Origin: an uncultured Bacilli bacterium
GTDB taxonomy: Bacteria; Bacillota_I; Bacilli_A; RF39; UBA660
DNA length: 12,400 nucleotides
Assembly: GCA_934086255.1 (NCBI GenBank)
Contig: CAKOIB010000035.1
Coordinates: 1 to 12,400, forward strand
Reading direction: 5' to 3'
A model generated the notes under the pieces. It ran no database searches. It saw nothing but the letters and a program-made list of their open reading frames with translations, and was not told where the DNA came from. Within the stretch, counting starts at the first letter, position 1. Each line of letters starts with the position of its first letter. Of this stretch, positions 1-5,861 are shown in pieces. Both the position numbers and the translations under genes were made by a program.

Positions 1-64
1 ATATCAATCAAAGAGTATTATTTTTAATAAAAATATGATATATTTATACAAAGAAGGTGATTAC

Positions 65-733
65 ATGGAAGAACTTTTTAAAAAAATAAATATAACTCCA
101 AAAAACAAAGATTTATATATACAAGCATTTACTCATACATCATATGCATATGAAAATAATCTAAAAGAATCATACGAAACATTAGAGTTTTTAGGAGATG
201 CAATAGTAGACTTAGTAGTATCAGACTACCTTTATAGAAGTAATAAATATACCGAAGGAGAAATGACAAAAATAAGAGCCTCATACGTATGTGAAAACGC
301 TCTTTATGAATATGCTAATGACTTACACTTTAGTGATTACATAAGAGTAGGGGTAGGAGAAAGTCACACTGGTGGTACGCATAAAAAAGCAATTATGGCA
401 GATACATTTGAATCTCTTATGGGTGCAATATATTTAGACTTAGGATTTGAAAAAGTAAAAGAAGTAGCATTAAACATAATCATACCTTATATAAAAGATG
501 AAAATATAAAATTCTTTAAAGATTATAAATCAGCATTACAAGAAGCAGTACAAACTACTAAAACACCAGTAGACTATGAACTTTTAGAGGCAACTGGACC
601 ATCACATGATAAAAGATTTAAAGTAGCAGTAAAAATAGATGGAATAACATATGCAACAGGAATTGGTAAATCAAAAAAACAAGCAGAACAAGAAGCAGCT
701 AAAAAAACAATGGGTATGCTAGCGGACAAATAA
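65..733 (+). CDS. rnc: Ribonuclease III
   Basis: Double-strand-specific endoribonuclease that processes rRNA precursors and structured mRNAs in the cytoplasm. The 222-residue product has the full family layout. The N-terminal RNase III domain carries the signature ETLEFLGDAIVD (residues 38-49, with catalytic-site E41 and D45) and the second acidic pair in ADTFESLMGA (D113, E116). A double-stranded RNA-binding domain follows at about 152-220, starting DYKSALQEAVQ and ending KKQAEQEAAKK. Length is normal for the family. I chose ATG 65 over the in-frame ATG at 35 because AAGGTGA (54-60) sits at the right distance before 65, while nothing suitable precedes 35. In many Bacillota rnc is followed by smc and ftsY; here it is followed by a terminator and an unrelated surface-protein gene. 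Its promoter lies outside the window. Confidence 0.96.
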   Translation: MEELFKKINITPKNKDLYIQAFTHTSYAYENNLKESYETLEFLGDAIVDLVVSDYLYRSNKYTEGEMTKIRASYVCENALYEYANDLHFSDYIRVGVGESHTGGTHKKAIMADTFESLMGAIYLDLGFEKVKEVALNIIIPYIKDENIKFFKDYKSALQEAVQTTKTPVDYELLEATGPSHDKRFKVAVKIDGITYATGIGKSKKQAEQEAAKKTMGMLADK

Positions 734-757
734 AGAGAAGACTAATCTCTTTTTTTC
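732..757 (+). terminator. Intrinsic terminator after rnc
   Basis: The inverted repeat AAAGAGA (732-738) and TCTCTTT (746-752) encloses a 7-nt loop and runs into a T tract (750-756). It overlaps the rnc stop codon. The stem is A+T-rich, so it may be only partly efficient. Confidence 0.7.
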
Positions 758-782
758 TTGTATAAAAAAAGTATTTCAATAA

Positions 783-890
783 ATTATCTTTTCCCACAGG
801 AAAAGATAATACTAAAAAACGACATATATTTTCCCACAGGAAAAGATAATACTAAAAAACGACATATATTTTCCCACAGGAAAAGATAAT
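783..890. repeat. 40-bp tandem repeats with hairpin cores
   Basis: A 40-bp unit is repeated exactly from 789: 789-828, 829-868, and a partial 22-bp third copy at 869-890. Each unit holds the core TTTTCCCACAGGAAAA, a 6-bp stem with a CACA loop. In the first copy the flanking bases extend this to a perfect 12-bp inverted repeat (783-794 with 799-810). The copies are identical, including the part between hairpins, so this is not a CRISPR array. The array lies between the rnc terminator and the promoter of the surface-protein gene. Function is unknown. It could be a protein-binding array, an RNA-processing site or a recombination hot spot. Confidence 0.9.
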
Positions 891-946
891 TAATATTAAT
901 AAGTAAAATCTATCAATCTAATTTTAAAAAAATAACTATTTAAATG

Positions 947-975
947 TTGAAACAAATATAAAAATATTATATAAT
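947..975 (+). promoter_or_regulatory. Sigma-A promoter of surface-protein gene
   Basis: TTGAAA (947-952) and a perfect TATAAT (970-975) are separated by 17 bp, 46 bp before ATG 1021. Transcription should begin near 982 and leave a leader of about 40 nt. The Shine-Dalgarno is modest (GGTGAT at 1009-1014). Confidence 0.82.
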
Positions 976-1020
976 TAACTTAACATAGAAGATATGTATT
1001 TTAAGTATGGTGATTAAAAT

Positions 1021-3708
1021 ATGAAAGAAAAAAATAATAATTTAGACAAAGAAACAAAAAGAAGAATTAAAATATTAATACTTGCAATACTAGGGATCAT
1101 AGTACTAGTAAGTGGTATGTCATATGCTTTTGTAAAATTAAGTTATACATCTGATAAAGTAGAAAATATTAACAGTTGTTTTGATATTACTATGAAAGAT
1201 AATGGTGCAATTAATTTAAATAATGCAATACCTACACAAGATACAATCGGAGTTAATACTTCTCCATATACTTATACTATTACAAATACTTGTGATTTAG
1301 ATGCTTATTATGAAACTACTATTAATGTACTTTCTCCATCAAAAAAAGATGATGCATCTAAAGTAAGAGTGGCATTATATCAAGATGGTTATCTTACACC
1401 TTCTACATTATCAACACTAAAAACTGGAGAAATTACTGCTAATTTTACTAATCCATTAACAAACTCAATAGCAAACTATGTAGTAGATGAAGGATACTTA
1501 CCTGCTAAAACTACTAAAACATTTAAACTTGCTATGTGGATAGGATATGATGTAACAGAGTTTAATGATGATTTTAAAACACAAATACTAGTTACAGGAA
1601 TAGCAAAAGAAGCAGAAACTCTTACAAACCTTTCTGGTGGTGTTAATGTTTTAAAAAATAATACAGTAATAAATGATACAGATTATACTAAAACAACACA
1701 AGATGGATTATACTACTTAAAAAGAAATAATGAAGAAAATACATTCTATTTCAGAGGTACAAATGTAAATAATAATATTACTTTTGCTAATAAAGAATGG
1801 AAAATAGTAAGAATAAATAAAGATGGAAGTATTAAATTAGTACTAAATGATTCAATAGGTACTAGTACTTATAATAATATAGATACTACATTAAATACTT
1901 GGTATAACTCTAATATAAAAGGATCTGATTATGAAAAATATGTAGTACAAGATAATTATTGTAATGATACAACACTATCATATAAAAGAGTAACAAGTAA
2001 TAAACCTAAATTAAAATGTAATAATACTACTAAAAAAAATATTGGTATATTATCAGTAGATGAAGTAATGCTATCTAATGCAATATATAATAGTACAACA
2101 AAAACATCTTATTTAGATTCATCTATAAATACATATACCTTAACACCAGCACAAACTAATAATGATGTATTTTCATTTGGTGGAACAAAGCAAATAAGTA
2201 TAGTAAATAAGACTGATACGCTTGGTATTAGACCTACAATTACAATAACAAAAGATGCAAATCTTTCAGGAGAAGGATCTACATCAAATAAATATAAAGT
2301 TACCGGTTTATTTAGTAATATACCAGAAGCTTATAATGATACAACTGCACCAAGTATACAAACAGCAAGTGTAACACAAAACTGGACAAATACAGGAAAA
2401 CAAATAACAATATCTGCATTTGATGAAAGTAAAGGTTCAGGAGTTAGTGCTTATAATATAACAACATCAAATACAAAGCCTGCTTCAAATGCAAATACAT
2501 GGGTTAGTATGAGTAATGCTAAAGTTACTACAACTACTAAATATAATGCTGGTACATACTATGTATGGGTTAAAGATGGATCAAATAATATTAGTACATC
2601 TAAAACAGTAAAAGTAGACAAAATAGATACAACAAAACCTACATGTACATTAACATATGCAAAAACAGGTAAAGGATATAGATTACAAATAACAGGACAA
2701 GATAATAACCAATTAGCAGGTAAACCTTATTCATTTGATGGAACAAACTATCAAGAATTATCTACAAAAGAAGTTACAAGTGTGGGCAAATACACAGCAT
2801 ATATCAAAGATATAGCGGGTAATACAAATACATGTAGTGTTAAAGTAAAAGGACCAGTTACTGCATCAGAGTTTGCACAAGCAAATGTAGGAGAAAATGG
2901 ATTAGAACAAATAACTCACACAATAGATAATACATTACAAGTAGATAGTAAGTTTGCAACAGAATATAGATATCGTGGAGGAGACTCTGTAGTAAAAAAC
3001 TATGTAACATTTAATAATGAAACATGGAGAATAATTGGAGTAATACCTACTGAAGATACAAATGGTAATATAGAAAACAGATTTAAAATAATAAGAGATA
3101 CTTCAATAGGAAATAAGAAATGGAATGAAACAGAAGATACAACAACTAATTCACTTAATAACTGGGTAACTGGAACACTTAATAGATATTTAAATAATGA
3201 ATATTATAATACATTAACAACTGATGCAAAAAATATGATTGGAACAGCGAAATATTATCTTGGAGGATACAATGATTCAAACATGCCATCAGATATAATG
3301 TGGCAATTTGAAAGAAAAAATGAGTCTAATAGAACAGGCTACTATTATGGAACAAATCCAATAATGCAAAATGATGCAAATAAAAAGATAGCAATAATGT
3401 ATGCAAGTGATTATGGATATGCGGCATCAAAAGGATGTACAAGTAATTTATATGATTATGATGATTCAAACTGCCAAACAACAAACAATTGGTTAGATAA
3501 AACACAAGAAGAATGGTTGCTTCCGCAGTTTTCAGACTATTCCAGCTTCGCTTTCTATGCTATCTCGAGTGGCTGTGTCCATAGCTACGACGTCAACGTC
3601 GGCGACGGCGAGTTTGCGGTCCGCCCAGTCCTTTATCTTTCATCTAACGTAAAGATTTCAGGTGGAGAAGGGACAATAAGCAGTCCATATCAACTTAGTA
3701 TCAATTGA
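1021..3708 (+). CDS. Modular surface protein with lectin-like C-terminal variable domain
   Basis: 895-residue predicted cell-surface protein; exact function unknown. A charged N-terminus precedes one membrane segment (about 16-37), which ends SYAF and could be an uncleaved anchor or a signal peptide. Residues about 45-200 resemble an N-terminal domain common on secreted proteins of gut Bacillota (my recollection of the family). Residues 242-425 form a first module (FRG...TFANKEWKIVRI, ending GIRPTITI...GEGS). Two Ig-like repeats follow, opening DTTAPS (440) and DTTKPT (536). A second copy of the module runs from about 649 to the end (YRGGD...TFNNETWRIIGV, ending VRPVLYL...GGEG). The C-terminal fold is therefore probably C-type-lectin/FGE-like, presenting a binding face. 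Residues 832-879 are encoded by abruptly GC-rich DNA with a strong NNC codon pattern, suggesting a diversified region. There is no LPXTG sorting signal. The gene is monocistronic, between its own promoter and a strong terminator. Confidence 0.85.
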   Translation: MKEKNNNLDKETKRRIKILILAILGIIVLVSGMSYAFVKLSYTSDKVENINSCFDITMKDNGAINLNNAIPTQDTIGVNTSPYTYTITNTCDLDAYYETTINVLSPSKKDDASKVRVALYQDGYLTPSTLSTLKTGEITANFTNPLTNSIANYVVDEGYLPAKTTKTFKLAMWIGYDVTEFNDDFKTQILVTGIAKEAETLTNLSGGVNVLKNNTVINDTDYTKTTQDGLYYLKRNNEENTFYFRGTNVNNNITFANKEWKIVRINKDGSIKLVLNDSIGTSTYNNIDTTLNTWYNSNIKGSDYEKYVVQDNYCNDTTLSYKRVTSNKPKLKCNNTTKKNIGILSVDEVMLSNAIYNSTTKTSYLDSSINTYTLTPAQTNNDVFSFGGTKQISIVNKTDTLGIRPTITITKDANLSGEGSTSNKYKVTGLFSNIPEAYNDTTAPSIQTASVTQNWTNTGKQITISAFDESKGSGVSAYNITTSNTKPASNANTWVSMSNAKVTTTTKYNAGTYYVWVKDGSNNISTSKTVKVDKIDTTKPTCTLTYAKTGKGYRLQITGQDNNQLAGKPYSFDGTNYQELSTKEVTSVGKYTAYIKDIAGNTNTCSVKVKGPVTASEFAQANVGENGLEQITHTIDNTLQVDSKFATEYRYRGGDSVVKNYVTFNNETWRIIGVIPTEDTNGNIENRFKIIRDTSIGNKKWNETEDTTTNSLNNWVTGTLNRYLNNEYYNTLTTDAKNMIGTAKYYLGGYNDSNMPSDIMWQFERKNESNRTGYYYGTNPIMQNDANKKIAIMYASDYGYAASKGCTSNLYDYDDSNCQTTNNWLDKTQEEWLLPQFSDYSSFAFYAISSGCVHSYDVNVGDGEFAVRPVLYLSSNVKISGGEGTISSPYQLSIN
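3515..3655 (+). other. Candidate DGR-type variable region (VR)
   Basis: The last part of the surface-protein gene switches from about one-third G+C (20 of 60 bases at 3421-3480) to about 59% (53 of 90 bases, hand count at 3541-3630), then returns to A+T-rich sequence. Codons 853-863 read GTC CAT AGC TAC GAC then GTC AAC GTC GGC GAC GGC. Ten of the eleven differ from AAC only at adenine positions or are AAC itself. This is the pattern left when a template rich in AAC codons is copied with adenine-specific mutagenesis. The invariant tail encoding VRPVLYL would correspond to the homing-initiation end. Location at the 3' end of a lectin-like gene is typical of DGR targets. Boundaries are estimated from composition. 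No template repeat or reverse transcriptase is visible in the window. Confidence 0.6.
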
Positions 3709-3729
3709 TAAGATTTATAATTTTAAAAT

Positions 3730-3768
3730 AAAGTCATAAATATGTTTAGTACATTTTATGACTTTTTT
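3730..3768 (+). terminator. Strong terminator after surface-protein gene
   Basis: A perfect 11-bp inverted repeat, AAAGTCATAAA (3730-3740) with TTTATGACTTT (3755-3765), is continued by a T tract to 3768. The loop can extend the stem by ATGT/ACAT (3742-3745 with 3751-3754) past a single bulged T. The long stem and terminal T run make this a convincing rho-independent terminator. An A tract on the other side could let it work in both directions. Confidence 0.85.
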
Positions 3769-3770
3769 AG

Positions 3771-3850
3771 GGCTCTACATTTTTGGCTCTACATTTTTTA
3801 CTGGGGTAGATTTTAAACAAGGCTTCGCGATGCCGTAGAGCCTTATTTTT
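3771..3850. repeat. IS-end-like direct and inverted repeats
   Basis: GGCTCTACATTTTT occurs twice in tandem (3771-3784 and 3785-3798). The reverse complement of its first eight bases, GTAGAGCC, occurs at 3835-3842, giving an element of 58 or 72 bp bounded by GGCTCTAC inverted ends. Ends beginning GGCTCT are reminiscent of ISL3-family insertion sequences, but this is from memory and no transposase is present. I see no matching 8-bp target duplication. Part of it can also fold as a terminator: AAGGCT (3819-3824) with AGCCTT (3839-3844), followed by TTATTTTTTT-like sequence. It may be an IS remnant, a miniature element or just a second terminator. The remaining bases to 3984 show no gene and no confident promoter. 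Confidence 0.5.
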
Positions 3851-3984
3851 TTATATATAATTGTCTTATTTTAATAATAATCAAAAAATACTCAATCACT
3901 ATTACTTATGTAAATAAACGTAAAATAAATAAAATATTGAGGAATTATTCATAAAACGTCATTCTATATATATGAGGTGATAAA

Positions 3985-4062
3985 ATGTGTAAAGAAAACA
4001 CCATGTATATAGATCTAACTAATGAGTGGTTAAAAAATCATCAAAAAATAATGGGAAGATAA
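3985..4062 (+). pseudogene. 5' fragment of split BECR-type nuclease gene
   Basis: A 25-codon frame starts at ATG 3985 behind a very good Shine-Dalgarno (GAGGTGAT, 3974-3981) and ends at TAA 4060-4062. It encodes MCKENTMYIDLTNEWLKNHQ and a few more residues. The frame entered by a -1 shift (equivalent to one added base) continues as the longer product that ends at 4520. The A6 run at 4043-4048 is the likely site: an A7 run would read WLKNHQKNNGKIKVLQ without interruption and give a 178-residue protein. So this is most probably the true N-terminus of the next entry rather than an independent small gene. A short translated leader is the alternative. Confidence 0.55.
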
Positions 4063-4520
4063 AAGTTCTTCAAAAAAATGATATGTTTAATTATAAAGAA
4101 AAAATATATGTAGTAGATATGCATCATGTTAAATATATAACGAGAAAAAAAGAGCTAGCATTTGTCAATTGGTTAGCGAGAAAAACAGGATTTATAATTC
4201 AATTAAACCCAGAAGTTGAATTTCCAGAAGGAGTTAGTGTAGAAGATTGTACTATTTTTGACAAGAATAAAAGTTTAGGAAATTATGATATGAAGATAGT
4301 TTCAGGCAAAAGCAATCAGTTGTTATATCATAATATTTACAAAAAAAAGAATCAGGCAACAAAGTTCTTATTTGAGGCTACTGATTCACAATTGAATATG
4401 GCAGAACTTAAAAAACAAGCATCAATTATATTTGAGTGGAAGGCAAGCTGGGTAGAAGAAATAGGTATAAAAAAGGATGAAGATTTTTTAATTCTCAAAA
4501 ATAAAAAAATAAAAAAATAA
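4026..4520 (+). CDS. BECR/CdiA-CT-like nuclease-family protein, probably frameshifted
   Basis: 164 residues if begun at GTG 4026, which has no ribosome-binding site; the real start is probably ATG 3985 in another frame (see 3985-4062). Visible layout: YVVDMHHV (28-35), a helix with E43 and NWLARKTG (48-55), then NPEVEFPEGVSVEDC (61-75), NYDMKIVSGKS (86-96), and KKKNQATKFLFEAT (106-119). The order (helix, conserved proline-rich strand, D-x-K, then a K..QA helix and a strand) resembles standalone proteins related to the C-terminal tRNase domains of contact-dependent inhibition toxins, in the barnase/EndoU/colicin E5-D/RelE (BECR) superfamily. I recognise the pattern but cannot confirm a specific family. 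No immunity or antitoxin gene is adjacent, and the surroundings (terminators, IS-like repeats) suit an accessory gene. Activity in its present split form is doubtful. The product is lysine-rich with no membrane segment. Confidence 0.6.
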   Translation: MVKKSSKNNGKIKVLQKNDMFNYKEKIYVVDMHHVKYITRKKELAFVNWLARKTGFIIQLNPEVEFPEGVSVEDCTIFDKNKSLGNYDMKIVSGKSNQLLYHNIYKKKNQATKFLFEATDSQLNMAELKKQASIIFEWKASWVEEIGIKKDEDFLILKNKKIKK

Positions 4521-4567
4521 AAGTTGTAACACTAGGTGAAAAAATCACCACAACTACAACTTTTATT
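4519..4567 (+). terminator. Two-level hairpin terminator
   Basis: The outer stem AAAAGTTGTA (4519-4528) pairs perfectly with TACAACTTTT (4555-4564). An inner hairpin GGTGA (4535-4539) and TCACC (4545-4549) with an A5 loop sits inside. A T-rich tail follows (TTTTATT). It overlaps the stop of the preceding gene and ends where the next promoter's -35 box begins. Confidence 0.8.
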
Positions 4568-4616
4568 GACAAAATTATAGCACATTTACCATAATCTGTC
4601 AAATTGAACATGTTCA
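4566..4616 (+). promoter_or_regulatory. Upstream promoter and palindromic operator candidate
   Basis: TTGACA (4566-4571) and CATAAT (4590-4595) are 18 bp apart, a plausible distal promoter for the glycosyltransferase gene. Just downstream lies a perfect 12-bp palindrome, TGAACATGTTCA (4605-4616), close to the expected start point, where a dimeric repressor would block transcription. TGTCAA (4597-4602) is also the reverse complement of the -35 box. No regulator gene for this site is in the immediate neighbourhood. Confidence 0.5.
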
Positions 4617-4660
4617 TTATTATTATATGTAAAACCAATAATATTTATAATCTATTTCAT

Positions 4661-4689
4661 TTGAAACTTAATATAAAATGATATATAAT
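4661..4689 (+). promoter_or_regulatory. Proximal sigma-A promoter of glycosyltransferase gene
   Basis: TTGAAA (4661-4666), 17-bp spacer, perfect TATAAT (4684-4689). Transcription should start near 4696, just before the Shine-Dalgarno AGAGGG (4701-4706) of ATG 4714, so the leader is very short. Confidence 0.8.
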
Positions 4690-4713
4690 ATTAATACGAA
4701 AGAGGGATTATAA

Positions 4714-5700
4714 ATGAGTAGTAATATATTAATAAGTGTAATAATACCAGTACATAATACATCTAAATACTTAAATACATGTATAGATTCTATATTAAAA
4801 AATGATTATAAAAATATTGAAATAATAATTATTGATGATAATTCAAATGATGATAGTTTAAATATATTAAAATCATACGAAAAAAGATATAAAAATATAA
4901 GTGTTTATCATAATAATAAAACACTAGGACAATCAGAATCTAGAAACATTGGACTATCTCATGCTAAAGGAGACTATATATCTTTTATAGATAGTGATGA
5001 TTACATTAGTAATACTATGTACTCTAATATGATAAATCAAATAATAAAAAATAATTATCCGGATCTAATTGAAACAGACCTAATCTTTGTAAAAGACAAT
5101 CACTATTACAATAAAGACTTATCATTTGCTAATACTAATAAATCATTAGAATTAGATATAAAAGAAAATATCTTAAATACTAGTCCTTCAGTATGTAATA
5201 AATTATTTAAAAAAGAACTAATCAAAGACTATAAGTTTATAAATACTAAATGGGAAGACATTGCATTTACTACTATTATGTATTTAAGATCAAATAAAAT
5301 AATAAAAACCTTTAACAAAGACTACTTTTACAGAAAAACCAACTCTGGTGTAAGCGGCATTAATCTAAAACCCAACACTAAAATAACTGAAATATTCGAA
5401 GTTACTGACGATATAATTGAAAATGCAAAAGATTTAAACAAACTTGATTTATATCATGATGAATTACTAACTATTTGCTTTTCTGCTATTATGAAAAGAA
5501 TTGAAGAAATAGATTATTGGAATATTGAAGAATCTAAAAAAGAAGAAACTAGAAATATGATGTATAAATATTTATATTTAAAATATGGAACTTTAACAGA
5601 ACAAATTAAATATCTATTAATACCAAGAGTAAATGAAGTCATAATAAAAGAATATGAAGTCTATACTAATACTAGAAAACCAAGTATACTTAATGTATAA
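4714..5700 (+). CDS. Family 2 glycosyltransferase
   Basis: 328-residue inverting GT-A glycosyltransferase that would transfer a sugar from a nucleotide-sugar donor to a cell-surface glycan or lipid carrier on the cytoplasmic side. The N-terminal domain is classic for family GT2: ISVIIPVHNTSKYL (7-20), the nucleotide-binding acidic pair in IIIIDDNSNDD (D41, D42), SRNIGLSHAKGDYISF (76-91), and the metal-binding DSDD (93-96). WEDIAF (180-185) supplies the likely catalytic base (ED motif). No membrane-spanning segment is obvious. The C-terminal 120 residues are variable and charged, as is usual for these enzymes, so donor and acceptor cannot be predicted. The gene stands alone with its own promoters. 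No clear terminator follows before the repeats at 5742. Confidence 0.9.
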   Translation: MSSNILISVIIPVHNTSKYLNTCIDSILKNDYKNIEIIIIDDNSNDDSLNILKSYEKRYKNISVYHNNKTLGQSESRNIGLSHAKGDYISFIDSDDYISNTMYSNMINQIIKNNYPDLIETDLIFVKDNHYYNKDLSFANTNKSLELDIKENILNTSPSVCNKLFKKELIKDYKFINTKWEDIAFTTIMYLRSNKIIKTFNKDYFYRKTNSGVSGINLKPNTKITEIFEVTDDIIENAKDLNKLDLYHDELLTICFSAIMKRIEEIDYWNIEESKKEETRNMMYKYLYLKYGTLTEQIKYLLIPRVNEVIIKEYEVYTNTRKPSILNV

Positions 5701-5741
5701 GAAAATATATAAACATTATCATAAGAAAACAAACAAAATAT

Positions 5742-5803
5742 AGCCAAAATGTAAAATAAAAACCAGCCAAAATGTAAAATGAAAATGAGCCAAAATGTAA
5801 AAT
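5742..5803 (+). repeat. Three 16-bp direct repeats upstream of ATPase promoter
   Basis: AGCCAAAATGTAAAAT occurs three times without mismatch at 5742-5757, 5765-5780 and 5788-5803, with a strict 23-bp period. The last copy ends five bases before the -35 box at 5809. Exact phased repeats next to a promoter suggest binding sites for an activator or repressor. They also resemble the multiple short repeats found near the ends of IS21-family elements, or plasmid-type iterons. No transposase or replication gene is nearby, so the regulatory reading is simplest. Confidence 0.85.
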
Positions 5804-5808
5804 AAGTA

Positions 5809-5837
5809 TTAACAAAACCTAAAAAATATAGTATAAT
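5809..5837 (+). promoter_or_regulatory. Promoter of ATPase-tag-HD gene cluster
   Basis: TTAACA (5809-5814), 17-bp spacer, perfect TATAAT (5832-5837), 24 bp before ATG 5862. A strong Shine-Dalgarno, AGGGAGG (5846-5852), follows. The three direct repeats lie immediately upstream. Confidence 0.78.
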
Positions 5838-5861
5838 GTATAAAAAGGGAGGAATGTTATA

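Noticed and set aside
35..64. Upstream ATG 35 as the rnc start
   Set aside because: No ribosome-binding site precedes it, while AAGGTGA is correctly placed for ATG 65 and the RNase III domain starts there.
783..890. CRISPR array
   Set aside because: The stretches between hairpin cores are identical rather than unique spacers, there are under three copies, and no cas genes are present.
3515..3655. Explanation of the GC-rich tip as simple horizontal transfer of a domain
   Set aside because: Kept only as an alternative: the change covers about 140 bases inside one domain, the flanking parts of that domain match host composition, and the codon pattern specifically fits adenine-targeted change.
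3699..3710. Palindrome TATCAATTGATA over the stop codon as a DGR hairpin
   Set aside because: It is short, A+T-rich and has no loop. DGR target hairpins normally have G+C-rich stems with a small loop, so chance is more likely.
3709..3984. DGR template repeat or reverse transcriptase just downstream of the variable region
   Set aside because: The stretch holds only a terminator, IS-like repeats and A+T-rich sequence, with no copy of 3515-3655 and no long open frame; nothing in the rest of the window encodes a reverse transcriptase.
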